A stretch of 64,000 nucleotides of DNA from NCBI GenBank assembly GCA_963764955.1, contig CAVXVE010000060.1:1-64000 (forward strand). Direction: 5' to 3'. A program made the translations under genes and the position numbers. How positions within the stretch are numbered: position 1 is the stretch's first letter; the number at the start of each line of letters is the position of its first letter. The notes beneath the pieces were generated by a model. The model searched no databases. It worked only from the letters and a program-made list of their open reading frames with translations, and was not told the origin of the DNA. This document shows, piece by piece, positions 8,163-17,887 of this stretch. Source of the stretch: Roseiarcus sp963764955 (GTDB lineage: Bacteria; Pseudomonadota; Alphaproteobacteria; Rhizobiales; Beijerinckiaceae).

Positions 8163-8659
8163 GATCGATCTCCTCAACCAGAGCATGAGAAGCCTGGCGG
8201 CAGCCCCAGAGTTCAACGAGGCGCGAGCCGGCTTGTTCCGTTTCGAGTATAGGACAGGAGATTATCCAATTGATTGAAGAAGATGGTAAAGTACAGCGCA
8301 AGAGAAATGCGAGATGCGGTTAGATATTTGGCAACGATGCTTTGCCCTGGGCGGGGCGTTGGGGCGTCGATGGGCTGGTGGAGGCCCCCCAACTGGCCTT
8401 CGCCGGCCAGACGAAGCGGCGCGTCGCTTGATGTATCACAGACCTGATTCGGCTTGACGTTATTCCACCAAGTTTATAGACTGACTCAAACACGGGCTTG
8501 AGGTCGACGAGCGCCCGCTGAACCCCTATCGCCGATCGAAAAGAAAATGATCGACCGGAGTCTGGCAGCGGGCCTTGTTGTCATCAACCCGTTCGCGCCG
8601 CTGAAGAGAAGCGCCCGCGTTCAAAGAATGGGAGCCTCTCGAGGCGCTGAGCTAGACTC
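8163..8659. other. Intergenic region, nothing recognised
   Basis: About 500 bases between the divergent TadG-like gene and the tam-like gene. I see no convincing open frame, RNA structure or long repeat. Confidence 0.5.
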
Positions 8660-9440
8660 ATGCTGATGACCGACTGGAACCCGATTCTCTATTCGAAGTT
8701 CGAGGCCGAGCGGATGCGCGCGGCGCGCGATCTGCTGGCGCGCATTCCGCTCGAACTCGGCGCGCCTCGTCTACGATCTGGGCTGCGGCCCCGGGAACAG
8801 CGCGGAACTGCTGCTACGCCGTTTTCCGGACGCGAGGGTCGTCGGCCTCGACACTTCGGATGCAATGCTTGCACATGCGCGGGTCCGCGCGCCGCGGGCT
8901 CAGTTCGCTAAGCAGGACATCGCAGACTGGTCGCCCGAGGATCAGCCGGACCTCATCTTCGCCAACGCGGCCCTGCAATTTCTGCCCGATCACCACCGCC
9001 TCTTTCCGCGCCTAATGTCGTATCTTGCTCCGGGCGGGACGCTGGCGGCGCAGATGCCGAACACTGCGCGGGAATCCTCGCACGCGTTGATGCGTATGGT
9101 CGCCGCCGAAGGACCCTGGTCGTCGCGCCTTGTGCCGATCGCCAAAACGCAGCCTCTCATCACCGGCTATGAAGATTACTATGATTGGCTGCGGCCGGCC
9201 GCTTCGCAAGTCGACATCTGGATGACGACCTACGTTCATCCGCTCGACGGGCCACAGAGTATCGCCGATTGGTTCGCAGGCTCGAACCTACAGCCATTTC
9301 TGGAGCAGCTCGACGATGACGAGCGCTGCGCGTTTCTCGCCCGCTACCGCGCCGGCCTCAGGGAGGCGTACCCCACTCAGCCTGACGGCAGAACCCTGTT
9401 CGCCTATCCACGGCTTTTCGTCATCGCGGTCAAGGCGTGA
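8660..9440 (+). CDS. tam: Trans-aconitate 2-methyltransferase, frameshifted
   Basis: A SAM-dependent methyltransferase very similar in layout to Tam, which methylates trans-aconitate, a by-product inhibitor of aconitase. It opens MTDWNPILYSKFEAERMRAA and continues in the next frame with the SAM motif DLGCGPGNSAELLLR, then DLIFANAALQFLPDH and VDIWMTTYVHPL. Removing one G near 8760 (CTCGGCGCGCC to CTCGCGCGCC) restores a continuous protein of about 260 residues reading ELARLVYDLGCG. The frameshift may be a sequence error. The start could be 8666, matching the usual M-S/T-D-W. Confidence 0.85.
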
Positions 9441-9645
9441 GGTCCGACGCGCGCTTTGTTAACTTCAAAGTTTATCCATATCGGTGAGACGCGCTTCACT
9501 ACCCCTACGTAAACCTCGATTTTCGAGCGCCGGATTAACCCCCGGAACGCCATCGCGAGCTAGGCTTCGCCCATCGGACCAGGTTTCCGTCAGCCGCATG
9601 ATGAGCGGCAGGGATGCTGCATGATGAGCGGCGAGGATAAAGCGA

Positions 9646-11085
9646 ATGGCTGAATGCGGCGGATCGTTCAACGGAGTCGCGGCTTGTGGCGCCACGCGGG
9701 GCCTCGACCCCTCGGAAACAGCCTTCAATGCGGCACTCCTGCGCGAACAATACCGCGCCCTGGCGCGGCTCGGGCCCTATGTCCACGGGATTGTCATTCT
9801 TGCCGCTCTGGCCTTTTTCTGCGCAACCAGGCCGACGGGCTCGCTCCTCGCCGGGGTCGTCTTGCCTGCAGCGCTGATCGCTGTGTCTGCGTTTCGGCTC
9901 ATATGCTGGTTCAATGCGCGGGCTGGCGTGGAGTTTGAGGCGCTCGACCGCATCCGGCGCAAGGTCCGCGTCGCAAGCGTTCTCGGGCCCGCGCTGACGT
10001 TAGCGTTCGCCCTGACAATGGCGATATCGACGTGGCGTGACGACGTGGCCGAATTCGCGCTGGCGCTTCTCGCGGTCTGGGTCATCGCCGCCGTTTGCGC
10101 GATCTGTCTCAATAGGATCGCGAACGAAGCGAACGTCATAGTCATTGCTGCGACCGGCCCTCTCGTCGTCGCATTCTTGGCCCGCGGGGCGGAGTTGACG
10201 CTCGGGCTTGCGGCGCTGGTCGCCGTCGCCGCCTGTTTCATCATCCGGATGCTCGACGAGCACTTTCGCATGTTCGCCGAAATTGTGCGGTCACGGTTCA
10301 TAATCGCCGAAAGACAGCGCGTCGCCGAGGAGGCGCGGCTGGCGGCGATGACCATCGCGCTCACCGACGATCTGACCGGGCTTCCAAACCGCCGCTGCTT
10401 TCATCGCCTTCTCGACAACAAGATCAAGACGGCGACGGAGACCGGCGAACCCTTCGCGCTAGGCCTGATTGACCTCGACGGCTTCAAGCCCATCAACGAC
10501 GCTTACGGGCATCCGGTCGGAGACGAAATCTTGAGGCAGGTCGGTGATCGACTCGCCAAGGCGATGGACGGGCGCGGCTCAGCCGCCAGGATCGGCGGCG
10601 ACGAGTTCGCTATCATCTGTGACGCGATTGGCGCTCGCGACGAGGCTGTCGCGCTCGGAGAGAAGATCCAGTCGATCTTCGCGACGCCCTTCGCCATCCA
10701 GCGGCTCAACCTTCGTCTGACCTCCGCCTGCGGCCTTGCGCTCTTTCCCTCGTCTTCCGGCGAGCCGAACGACCTCGTGCGCGTGACGGACGCCGCGCTC
10801 TACCGCGCAAAGGCGATCGGACACGGCGGCGCTGTTGTGTTCAACGCGAGAGCCGCAAGTGCAGCCGACGGCGCCGCCAGGCTCGACGAGGCCCTTAAGC
10901 GCACGATCTTCGAACCGGAGGCTGAGCGCACTTTCAGCCGAACTGGCTTCGCCAGGCGGCTGCGATCGCCGCACAGTGGCCAAGCGCCGGCCCTGGATCC
11001 TGCCATCGATCAGCCGATATGGACGGGGACGCTCAGGTTGGGCGCTTTCCCAGAGCCGAGAGCCGTCGATCAAGTTTCGCGGTAA
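9646..11085 (+). CDS. Membrane-bound diguanylate cyclase (GGDEF)
   Basis: A 479-residue protein. The N-terminal half carries about five to six hydrophobic segments (residues 45-205). The C-terminal half is a GGDEF domain starting at LTDDLTGLPNRRCFHRLLD, with the active-site GGDEF at about 317-321. It should make cyclic di-GMP from two GTP. The inhibitory RxxD site five residues before GGDEF is not seen, so product inhibition by that route is unlikely. The last 60 residues after the domain are unrelated to known parts. A purine-rich GAGGATAAAG precedes the ATG. No EAL domain is present. Confidence 0.88.
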   Translation: MAECGGSFNGVAACGATRGLDPSETAFNAALLREQYRALARLGPYVHGIVILAALAFFCATRPTGSLLAGVVLPAALIAVSAFRLICWFNARAGVEFEALDRIRRKVRVASVLGPALTLAFALTMAISTWRDDVAEFALALLAVWVIAAVCAICLNRIANEANVIVIAATGPLVVAFLARGAELTLGLAALVAVAACFIIRMLDEHFRMFAEIVRSRFIIAERQRVAEEARLAAMTIALTDDLTGLPNRRCFHRLLDNKIKTATETGEPFALGLIDLDGFKPINDAYGHPVGDEILRQVGDRLAKAMDGRGSAARIGGDEFAIICDAIGARDEAVALGEKIQSIFATPFAIQRLNLRLTSACGLALFPSSSGEPNDLVRVTDAALYRAKAIGHGGAVVFNARAASAADGAARLDEALKRTIFEPEAERTFSRTGFARRLRSPHSGQAPALDPAIDQPIWTGTLRLGAFPEPRAVDQVSR

Positions 11086-11245
11086 AGACATAGTCCGCGG
11101 CGCGAACCGGCTTCACAATCGTCGGATCTTTCGATCCGCAGGCCCTTGGTTGGCCCGCGTCCAGGAGCGGAGTACAATAGCCGCGCGTTCCGGACCTCCC
11201 GGCCATTTTCCGGGACCAAATGTCTCAACCGCGGAGGGAAGACGC

Positions 11246-12180
11246 GTGGCGAGCGGCATCCATCATGTGACGAGCATCGCTGGCTCGGCGCGCCGCAACC
11301 TCGATTTCTACACCGGAACGCTCGGTTTGCGCCTGGTGAAGAAGACGGTCAATTTCGACGATCCAGACTCCTATCACTTCTATTACGGCGACCCGGCTGG
11401 CCATCCGGGCACGATCCTCACCTTTTTCCCCTGGGAGGGCGCGCCGCCTGGCCGGCTCGGGATCGGGGAAGCGCAGGAGACTGTCTTCAGCGTCCCGGAA
11501 GGCTCGATCGGCTTCTGGACGCAGCGCCTGGTCGAGAAGGGCGTCGCCCACGATGCGCCCGCCAAGCGGTTCGGCGAAACGGCGCTTGCGTTCAAGGACT
11601 CAGACGGGACCAGGCTCGCGCTTACTGGCGTCAAGGGCCTCGAGACGAAACCGGGCCGGAGCGCGAGCGGCGTGCCCGCGGAACACGCCATCCGCGGCTT
11701 TCACAGCGTCAGCCTCCTCTTGGCTGAAGCCGCCCCGACCGCCGCGGTTCTGACCGACGTGTTCGGCTTCGTCGCCGACGGCCGCGAGGGCGCGACGCAA
11801 CGCTTCCAGGCGCCGGGCGTAGACCTTGGCGCCGTCATCGATCTCAGGACCGCGGGAGAATTCCTCCCGGCGCGCCAGGGGGCGGGATCGGTGCACCACA
11901 TCGCCTTTCGGGCGGCGGACGACGCTGCGCAGGCGGCGATGGTCCGCAAGCTGGTGCAGGATCATCGCCTGCGCCCGACCGAACAGAAGGATCGCAACTA
12001 TTTCCGGTCGGTCTACTTCCGCGAGCCCGGCCGGGTGCTGTTCGAAATCGCCACCGATCCGCCCGGCTTCGCCATCGACGAGTCCCCGATTCGCTTGGGA
12101 AGGCCCTCAAGTTGCCCCCGTCCCTGGAGAGCCGCCGCGCGGCCATCGAAGCCGCGCTGCCGAAGCTCGACGAGATGTGA
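11246..12180 (+). CDS. Ring-cleaving dioxygenase/glyoxalase (MhqO-like), frameshifted
   Basis: A two-domain vicinal-oxygen-chelate protein. The GTG start is preceded by GGAGGG. The product opens MASGIHHVTSIAGSARRNLD and contains both VOC halves, with metal ligands expected at His6/7 (GIHHVT) and in VHHIAFR plus VLFEIATD. Near 12088 the frame shifts by one base. In the shifted frame it ends correctly with LGKALKLPPSLESRR...LDEM and a TGA at 12178. In the unshifted frame it runs into the next gene, giving a false fusion. With the esterase downstream it resembles the mhqO-mhqD pair for hydroquinone detoxification. Confidence 0.85.
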
Positions 12181-12214
12181 GCCGCGCCGCGCAACTCACG
12201 CTCCGCGGAAGCCT

Positions 12215-12859
12215 GTGACCTCGCCTGCGCTCGCCTATATTCATCGTTTCGAACCCGGCGCCGACCCGAGCCGTCCGCCGGTTTTGCTTCTCCACGGAAC
12301 GGGCGGCGACGAGACCGACATGGCGCCGCTCGGCCGCGAGGTTGCGCCGGGAGCTGCGCTTCTTTCGCCTCGCGGGAAGGTGCTCGAAGGCGATATGCCC
12401 CGCTTCTTCCGGCGTTTCCGCGAGGGTCTGTTCGACGAGGACGACATCCGCCGACGAGCGGGCGAGCTCGCCAATTTTGTCGGTGAGGCGCGCCGCGCCT
12501 ATAGCCTCGCTCAGCCCTTCGCAATCGGCTATTCGAACGGCGCGAACATCGCCGCGGCGGTTCTGCTGTTGCACCCAAAAACGCTCAAGGGCGCGATCCT
12601 GCTCCGCGCCATGGCGCCGCTGACTGAGCCGCCGACACCAGACCTTTCGGGCGTCCCGGTGCTGATCCTGTCCGGGTTGAACGATCCTGTCGCCTCCCGG
12701 TCCACCGCGGAGAAACTGTTGGCGGCGCTCGCCGCGGCGGGGGCGCGCGTCGAACGCGATGACTTGCCGGCGTCTTATGGGCTGACACAGGCCGATGTGA
12801 CGAAGGCCCGAGCGTTCTACGCCCGGGAAGCCGCGCCTTCCTTCCGCTCCAGAGCTTGA
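12215..12859 (+). CDS. Phospholipase/carboxylesterase (MhqD-like)
   Basis: An alpha/beta hydrolase of about 214 residues, the usual size for the phospholipase/carboxylesterase family. It has the oxyanion region LLLHGTGGDETDM, the nucleophile elbow GYSNGAN, an acid region in LNDPVASRS, and a closing segment where the usual His is unclear (SYGLTQADV rather than GHGLT). The GTG start is preceded by GGAAG and lies 34 bases after the glyoxalase stop, so the two are co-transcribed. The missing GHxL histidine (Tyr in its place) is notable and might reduce activity. Confidence 0.85.
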   Translation: MTSPALAYIHRFEPGADPSRPPVLLLHGTGGDETDMAPLGREVAPGAALLSPRGKVLEGDMPRFFRRFREGLFDEDDIRRRAGELANFVGEARRAYSLAQPFAIGYSNGANIAAAVLLLHPKTLKGAILLRAMAPLTEPPTPDLSGVPVLILSGLNDPVASRSTAEKLLAALAAAGARVERDDLPASYGLTQADVTKARAFYAREAAPSFRSRA

Positions 12860-12875
12860 GAGTCGGGGAGCCGCG

Positions 12876-13469
12876 TTAAATGGTCTTGGCGACGAATGCG
12901 ACGATCTCGCTCATGACTGTCGAGGCCGCCTGATCGAGCGCCGCCGCCACGTTTGCGGGATCGGTTGACGCGACAGGCGTCTGCAGCGTGAAAATCTGGT
13001 CCGATACGATCCGTCCCGTGCCAAGCGAGACGACCCACGCGGCGATGTCGACATGGACTTCCTTCGTCTGCGCGTCGAGCTCGAAGGCGCGGATGTCGAG
13101 ATCAATTTCGTAATTAGCGTTGGCCGCCGGGCCGTCGATCCAACGCGCAAGCCCTGCGTTCTGGAAGCTTTGCGCCAGCCGCGCGCGGAAAAGCGCCGGC
13201 AGCGACTGAGACCAACGGGCGCCGGCAAGCGTGGCCAGCGTCTGCGATTCGCGGACGAGGATGTGATCGCTGTCGAGGTCGGCCGTAGCCGTCGCCTGGC
13301 CGACGCGAAACTGCGCTCTCACCGCGTGCGCCGGGGGAGGCCTCGCGGCCGCAAGGTCGTACATGGTCGGAGCGGGGCCGCTCGCGCATCCGGCAAGCGC
13401 GAACGCAAGCGCGCTCGCAGTGACGAACGTCAGTCGACTCCGAAATCCCCCCCCCCTTAGCCCCATCAT
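12876..13469 (-). CDS. ABC-type transport auxiliary lipoprotein
   Basis: A 197-residue lipoprotein with a signal peptide ending in the lipobox LAGC (about residues 25-28). It belongs to the ABC-type transport auxiliary lipoprotein (PqiC/YmbA-like) group that works with MCE proteins at the outer membrane. It is the last gene of the Mla/Mce-type operon, and its ATG overlaps the mlaD stop by four bases. It should sit in the periplasm on the inner face of the outer membrane. Confidence 0.85.
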   Translation of the reverse strand: MMGLRGGGFRSRLTFVTASALAFALAGCASGPAPTMYDLAAARPPPAHAVRAQFRVGQATATADLDSDHILVRESQTLATLAGARWSQSLPALFRARLAQSFQNAGLARWIDGPAANANYEIDLDIRAFELDAQTKEVHVDIAAWVVSLGTGRIVSDQIFTLQTPVASTDPANVAAALDQAASTVMSEIVAFVAKTI

Positions 13470-15346
13470 TGCCCGCCGTGATATTCAGGCAGCGAGGGTC
13501 TCGACCCGAAGATGACTTGACTTGGGTTCTGTCCAATCGACCGCACCACGCGATCGATGTCTTCGACTGCTCGCCTTCCCTCGATGGCGAGCGCCTCATA
13601 TTCACGTAAGCCCGTATTGGTGAACCGGCTCAGGCCGGCAGCGATGTCTTTCACCCGCGAGTCGACGTCATCGGCGAGCTTCTTGACCGAGAGCGCCGCC
13701 TCGCTGATCCGATCGACCGCCCCCTTCGTGCCGGGTGAGCCAAGGAAGCTTTGAGCGCTCGTCAACACGCCATCGACCTTGTCCGCCAATTCATTGAGCT
13801 TGGCGGACATCTCTGAAAAGTTCTTGAGCGTCACGTCGATGTTGCCGCGATTCTGATGCACTGTCTCAACGACCTCGTTGGCCGCGTTGACGATGCCGGC
13901 GATCTTTTTCGAATCGATCGCCTTGGCCAAGTCATTGACGTCGTTCAGCGCCGTGTCCAGCCGTTTCGACGTATCCTCGTTGAGATGCGTTACGAGCTGC
14001 GCGCCGTTGCGCGCCAGCGTCGTGAAATTCTGCGAACTCTCGGAAAGCGCCTGGCTGAACGTCTGCACATTCCCGATAACGGCGCGAACCTTGTCCGGAT
14101 CGACCGCCTTCACCACGCGATCGGCGTTCTGCGACAGGCTCTGGATTTGCGTCACGACCGGCTGGACCGTCTTGCTGAGCTCGGCCAGGTTCTTGAGCGT
14201 CGTATCGACGTTGGGCGCGTTGTCGGCCAGGGCCTTGGAGAAGGCGTCGGCGTTCTGAAGCGTCGAATGGATCGAATCCGAGTTGTCGGCAAGAAGCTTG
14301 TTGACGCGATCGACAACCGAACTGCCCTTCGCCGACAGGCTCTGAACGCTGTCGACGATCGAGTGAACCTTGTCCGGATCGACCGCCTTCACCACCCGAT
14401 CGACGTTCTGCGCGACACTTTGGATTTGCCCCACCACCGGCTGGATCGTCTTGCTGATCGCCGCCAGGTTTTTCAGCGTGGCGTCCACGTTAGAGGCGTT
14501 GTCGGCCAGGGTCCTGGCGAAGGCGTCGGCGTTCTGAAGAGTCGAGTGGATCGAATCGGCGTTGTCGGCGAGGAGCTTGTCTGCGCGATCGACAGCCGAA
14601 TTGCCTTTCGCCGACAAACTCTGGATGTTGTCGACGATGGCGCGGACCTGCTGCGGATCGATCGATTGGACCACCCGGTCGGCGTCGTCGGAGAGGGTTT
14701 GCAGACGCGCCGCCAGCGGCCCGATCTGCTTGCCGAGTTCACCTACGCTCTTCAGCGCCGCGTCGACTCCCGACGCGTTATCGGCCAAGGCCTTGGAGAA
14801 CTGATCGACGTTTGTGATCGCCGAATGGATCGGCTCGGAATTGTCCGCAAGCAGCTTGTCAGCGTCGTCCAGAACCGAGGTGGCCCTCACCGAGACTGCG
14901 GCGATGTTGTCGATAATGTCCTGCAGCTGCACGGACTGTTCCGCGTAGATGACCGGCCCCTGGCCATTTTCGCCGACCAGCGGCCGCCCGGGCGTCGACC
15001 CGCCAAGCAGGGCGACCGCCGCGGCGCCGGTGAGCCCCTGCGTCTCAAGCCGCGCCTTGGTGTTCTGGTCGATGGGCGCCTCCGAGCCGACATCGATGTC
15101 GGCGACGACCGTGTGCGGATCGCTCCTGGAGAAGGTGAGATGGGTGACCTCGCCGACCTTGATGCCGTTGAACAGCACGTTGGCGCCGTTCGAGAGGCCC
15201 GAGACCGAGCCCTTGAACACGACCTGAAAGGCCCTGTGACCGCCGGCGGCTCCGTAGCCCGCGATCCACATGATGAACAGAAACGCGCCCACTACCGCCG
15301 CCAGGGTGAAAGCGCCGATCAGGACATAATTGGCACGCGTCTCCAT
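13466..15346 (-). CDS. MlaD/MCE-family lipid transport protein with tandem repeats
   Basis: A 626-residue periplasmic protein anchored by one N-terminal helix (VLIGAFTLAAVVGAFLFIMWI). One MCE domain follows (about residues 38-135, with SVSGLSNGANVLFNGIKVG and VALLGGS). A long helical region comes next, built on three 93-residue repeats from residue 165 and continuing as coiled-coil-like sequence to about 600. Typical MlaD is about 150-180 residues and related Rhizobiales MCE proteins about 300-450, so this one is long. It likely carries lipids between inner-membrane MlaE/F and the lipoprotein partner, with the helical part possibly bridging the periplasm. Confidence 0.92.
   Translation of the reverse strand: METRANYVLIGAFTLAAVVGAFLFIMWIAGYGAAGGHRAFQVVFKGSVSGLSNGANVLFNGIKVGEVTHLTFSRSDPHTVVADIDVGSEAPIDQNTKARLETQGLTGAAAVALLGGSTPGRPLVGENGQGPVIYAEQSVQLQDIIDNIAAVSVRATSVLDDADKLLADNSEPIHSAITNVDQFSKALADNASGVDAALKSVGELGKQIGPLAARLQTLSDDADRVVQSIDPQQVRAIVDNIQSLSAKGNSAVDRADKLLADNADSIHSTLQNADAFARTLADNASNVDATLKNLAAISKTIQPVVGQIQSVAQNVDRVVKAVDPDKVHSIVDSVQSLSAKGSSVVDRVNKLLADNSDSIHSTLQNADAFSKALADNAPNVDTTLKNLAELSKTVQPVVTQIQSLSQNADRVVKAVDPDKVRAVIGNVQTFSQALSESSQNFTTLARNGAQLVTHLNEDTSKRLDTALNDVNDLAKAIDSKKIAGIVNAANEVVETVHQNRGNIDVTLKNFSEMSAKLNELADKVDGVLTSAQSFLGSPGTKGAVDRISEAALSVKKLADDVDSRVKDIAAGLSRFTNTGLREYEALAIEGRRAVEDIDRVVRSIGQNPSQVIFGSRPSLPEYHGGQ
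14018..14854 (-). repeat. Three tandem 279-base repeats inside mlaD
   Basis: Three in-frame units, each 93 codons, begin at 14854, 14575 and 14296 and read leftwards. Each protein unit opens LLADN(S/A)(E/D)xIHS and contains KALADNA or RTLADNA, a DADRVV/NVDRVVKAVDP core, and SLSAKG(N/S)S near its end. Units 2 and 3 are the most alike. The third fades after about 80 residues. Confidence 0.93.
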
Positions 15347-15351
15347 TATGG

Positions 15352-16203
15352 TTAGCGCCTCGCGGTCTGCGGCCGTTCGTCCGCAGCGCGCTCAGCGGGC
15401 CGCTCGGCGGCCGCCGCGAGGCGGATCACGCCTCTCTTACCGTGGAAATAGGCCTTGAGCCAAGGGTCGTCGGAAAGCAGCAGCTCGCTGATCGGACCGG
15501 CGGCGATCACCTTCTTATGCCCGAGCACCGCAACCCGGTCGCAAATGGCGAACAGGCTGTCGAGATCGTGGGTGACCATGAAGACGGTTAGACCAAGGGT
15601 CTTCTGCAGCGTGCCAATGAGATCGTCGAAATCGCCGGCCGAAATGGGATCAAGTCCCGAAGTCGGTTCGTCGAGAAAGACGATCTCCGGGTCGAGCGCC
15701 AAGGCTCTGGCCAGGGAAACGCGTTTGGTCATGCCGCCGGACAACTCGGAGGGCAACTTGTCGGCCGTATCCTGAGGCAAGCCGACGAGCGCCAGCTTCT
15801 GGGCCGACAGGCCATCGAGCGTCGCCTGAGAGAGGCCGAGATGCTCGCGCATCGGCGCCTGGATGTTTTGCCGCACCGTCAGGCTGGAGAACAACGCGCC
15901 TTCCTGAAACAGCACGCCCCACCGCTCGCCAACGTCCAGGCGCTCGCGAGCCGTCAACTTGTCGATATCGTAGCCGAAGACTTCGATAGTTCCCGCCTGT
16001 TTGGGCAGCAGGCCCAGGATCGTTCGCGTCAGCACCGACTTGCCGGCGCCGGAAGCGCCGACAAAGCCGAGCACTTCGCCGCGGTGGAGGTCGAGATCAA
16101 GCCCATCCATAACCAGATGGTCGCCGAAACCAACCTTAAGGCCGCGGACGCGAATGATGACCTCGCTCGAAGACGGATTGGTGGGAGAGGCGCCGACGCT
16201 CAA
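15352..16203 (-). CDS. Mla/Mce-type ABC transporter ATPase (MlaF-like)
   Basis: The ATPase of the lipid transport operon, about 283 residues. Walker A is GASGAGKS, the signature is LSGGMTKRVSLARAL, and Walker B is IVFLDEPTSGLDP, followed by the switch His in MVTHD. It powers lipid movement through the MlaE-like permease. The start is taken as TTG at 16203, overlapping the permease stop as TTGA. No ATG or GTG lies between the stop and the first conserved strand (VIIRVRGLKVGFG). Frames running further upstream are shadows of the permease. Confidence 0.9.
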   Translation of the reverse strand: MSVGASPTNPSSSEVIIRVRGLKVGFGDHLVMDGLDLDLHRGEVLGFVGASGAGKSVLTRTILGLLPKQAGTIEVFGYDIDKLTARERLDVGERWGVLFQEGALFSSLTVRQNIQAPMREHLGLSQATLDGLSAQKLALVGLPQDTADKLPSELSGGMTKRVSLARALALDPEIVFLDEPTSGLDPISAGDFDDLIGTLQKTLGLTVFMVTHDLDSLFAICDRVAVLGHKKVIAAGPISELLLSDDPWLKAYFHGKRGVIRLAAAAERPAERAADERPQTARR

Positions 16204-17333
16204 TAGTCCACCGTCGCGAAGAACATTGCAAACAACCCGTCCAAGACGATGACCATGAAGATCGATTTGACCACCGACGAGGTGACGCAGCGGCCCAGGG
16301 ACTCGGCCGATCCCCGCACCTCCATGCCTTCCGTGGCGGCGATTAGGCCGATCACTATCGCCATGAACGGCGCCTTGATGAGCCCGACAAGGAAGGTCTC
16401 GGTCCAGATCGCGCTCTGAACTCGCGTAAGATAGACTGCCGGCGTCATCCCGGCGTATGCCCAACTCACGAGCAGGCCTCCCCCGAGTTGAGCCAGGTCG
16501 GCAAGGAACGTCAAAACCGGCAACGCTAGAGTTAACGCCACCAGTCGCGGAATGATCAGCACTTCCAGCGGATCGAGCGCCATCACCTTGAGCGCGTCGA
16601 TTTCCTCGCGCATCTTCATCGAGCCGATTTCGGCCGTGATCGACGATCCGGTGCGCCCCGCGATCATGATCGAGGTCATCAGTACGCCGAGTTCGCGCAA
16701 ACCCAAAACGGCCACGAGATTGACCGCATAGTCCGCGGCGCCGAAGCGGGTGAGCTGGAAGATGCCTTGCTGGGTGACGATCGCGCCGACCAGAAAGTTG
16801 ATCAGCACGATGATCGGCACACTACGCAGCCCGTACATCTCAAGGTGATACACCATGGCTGTCCAGCGCCAGCGCAATGGCTGCAGGGCCAAGCGTAAGA
16901 ACATCAAGACGACTTCGCCGAGGTAGTCGACGATGTCGATGAAATCGACGCCCAATTCGGCGACCGTCTCACCGACGGCCGAGAGCAGCGCGACCGTATG
17001 CGCTGGGGGAACGCGCGCGGACTTTTCGGGCGGATGGTAGCCAGCTTCCCTGAGCAGGAGGTCATGTTCGGGCCGCTCGCCGCGATAGGAGACCGTCGCG
17101 CCACCGGCCGCGAGCTCGTCCCGAGCCCGGTCGATGAACCACGCCCCGGCAGTGTCCATCCGCTGAAGGGCCGCGAGATCGAGGATCACGCGTTTCCCGC
17201 GCTCATCCGAGGAAGCGAGCGAAGCGCCCGCCGCCTCGAGATGGCGTCCGGCGCTTACGATCCACTCCCCAGCCAATGACAGCACGACCCCGTCCGGACC
17301 ATCCTCTCGAGTTACGGAAGGCGTCGTGCTCAC
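16200..17333 (-). CDS. Mla/Mce-type permease with N-terminal STAS domain (MlaE-like)
   Basis: An inner-membrane permease of about 377 residues. The first 110 residues form a STAS-like domain (VVLSLAGEWIVSAG, RVILDLAALQRMDTAGAWF). The C-terminal 250 residues are the MlaE permease with SVPIIVLINFLVGAIVTQQG, the conserved GRTGSSITAEIGSMKM loop and the EVLIIPRLVALTLALPVL stretch. A STAS fusion to MlaE is common in alphaproteobacteria. The GTG at 17333 is chosen because upstream in-frame sequence is Ser/Arg/Trp-rich and unlike protein. First gene of the four-gene operon. Confidence 0.88.
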   Translation of the reverse strand: MSTTPSVTREDGPDGVVLSLAGEWIVSAGRHLEAAGASLASSDERGKRVILDLAALQRMDTAGAWFIDRARDELAAGGATVSYRGERPEHDLLLREAGYHPPEKSARVPPAHTVALLSAVGETVAELGVDFIDIVDYLGEVVLMFLRLALQPLRWRWTAMVYHLEMYGLRSVPIIVLINFLVGAIVTQQGIFQLTRFGAADYAVNLVAVLGLRELGVLMTSIMIAGRTGSSITAEIGSMKMREEIDALKVMALDPLEVLIIPRLVALTLALPVLTFLADLAQLGGGLLVSWAYAGMTPAVYLTRVQSAIWTETFLVGLIKAPFMAIVIGLIAATEGMEVRGSAESLGRCVTSSVVKSIFMVIVLDGLFAMFFATVDY

Positions 17334-17887
17334 CAAGCGCTCCGGCCAAGCAGAAAGGCGCTCATATCGCGCCGCCCACCGACTGTCGAGCGAAGAGGAC
17401 GCCGTCGCCCACCGCACCAGGATCAGGGCGAAAACAAACCAAGTACGAATCGGAGACCCCCTTAGACGGACTCAGATTCGAAGACAAAGCGAGTCGAATT
17501 TTTGTGCGGACCACTGCACGAGCCTTCAGGATCGTCGCGTCGTCTTGGAACCCCTCCTTTCCCGCCCGCTCCAGGAGCGTAAAGCCTCAGCGAATCAGTC
17601 GCTTGCCCCGCGTTGCGCAGCCTTGTCGACGGGGCCGTCCGGCGTCAAGTCTTGCGCCAAAGCGTCTCTCCGCCTGAGGCCATCTGCGCCAATGCGGGAC
17701 GGGGCGAAGGGACCGGGCACAAAGGGAGCCGGAATCAGCGACGCGGCGCGGCGAGCAATTCTCCGCAGGAGAGGCAAGCCCCGATTCAGTTTGCTGGGCG
17801 CCGCAATCGAGTCATGGCGCCCAACTCGTTAATTCCACATGACAGCTGTGCTCTTGGCCCCTCTGACGAGGACGGCTGCGAACGGCC
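17334..17887. other. Intergenic region, nothing recognised
   Basis: About 550 bases between the lipid transport operon and the XRE-cupin regulator. Open frames exist on both strands but are rich in Arg, Ser and Pro and resemble no protein. The operon promoter probably lies here, but I could not place it. Confidence 0.5.

Noticed and set aside
13856..15355. A 499-codon open frame on the plus strand opposite mlaD
   Set aside because: It mirrors the repetitive mlaD codons and resembles no protein; long antisense frames are common in high-GC genes.
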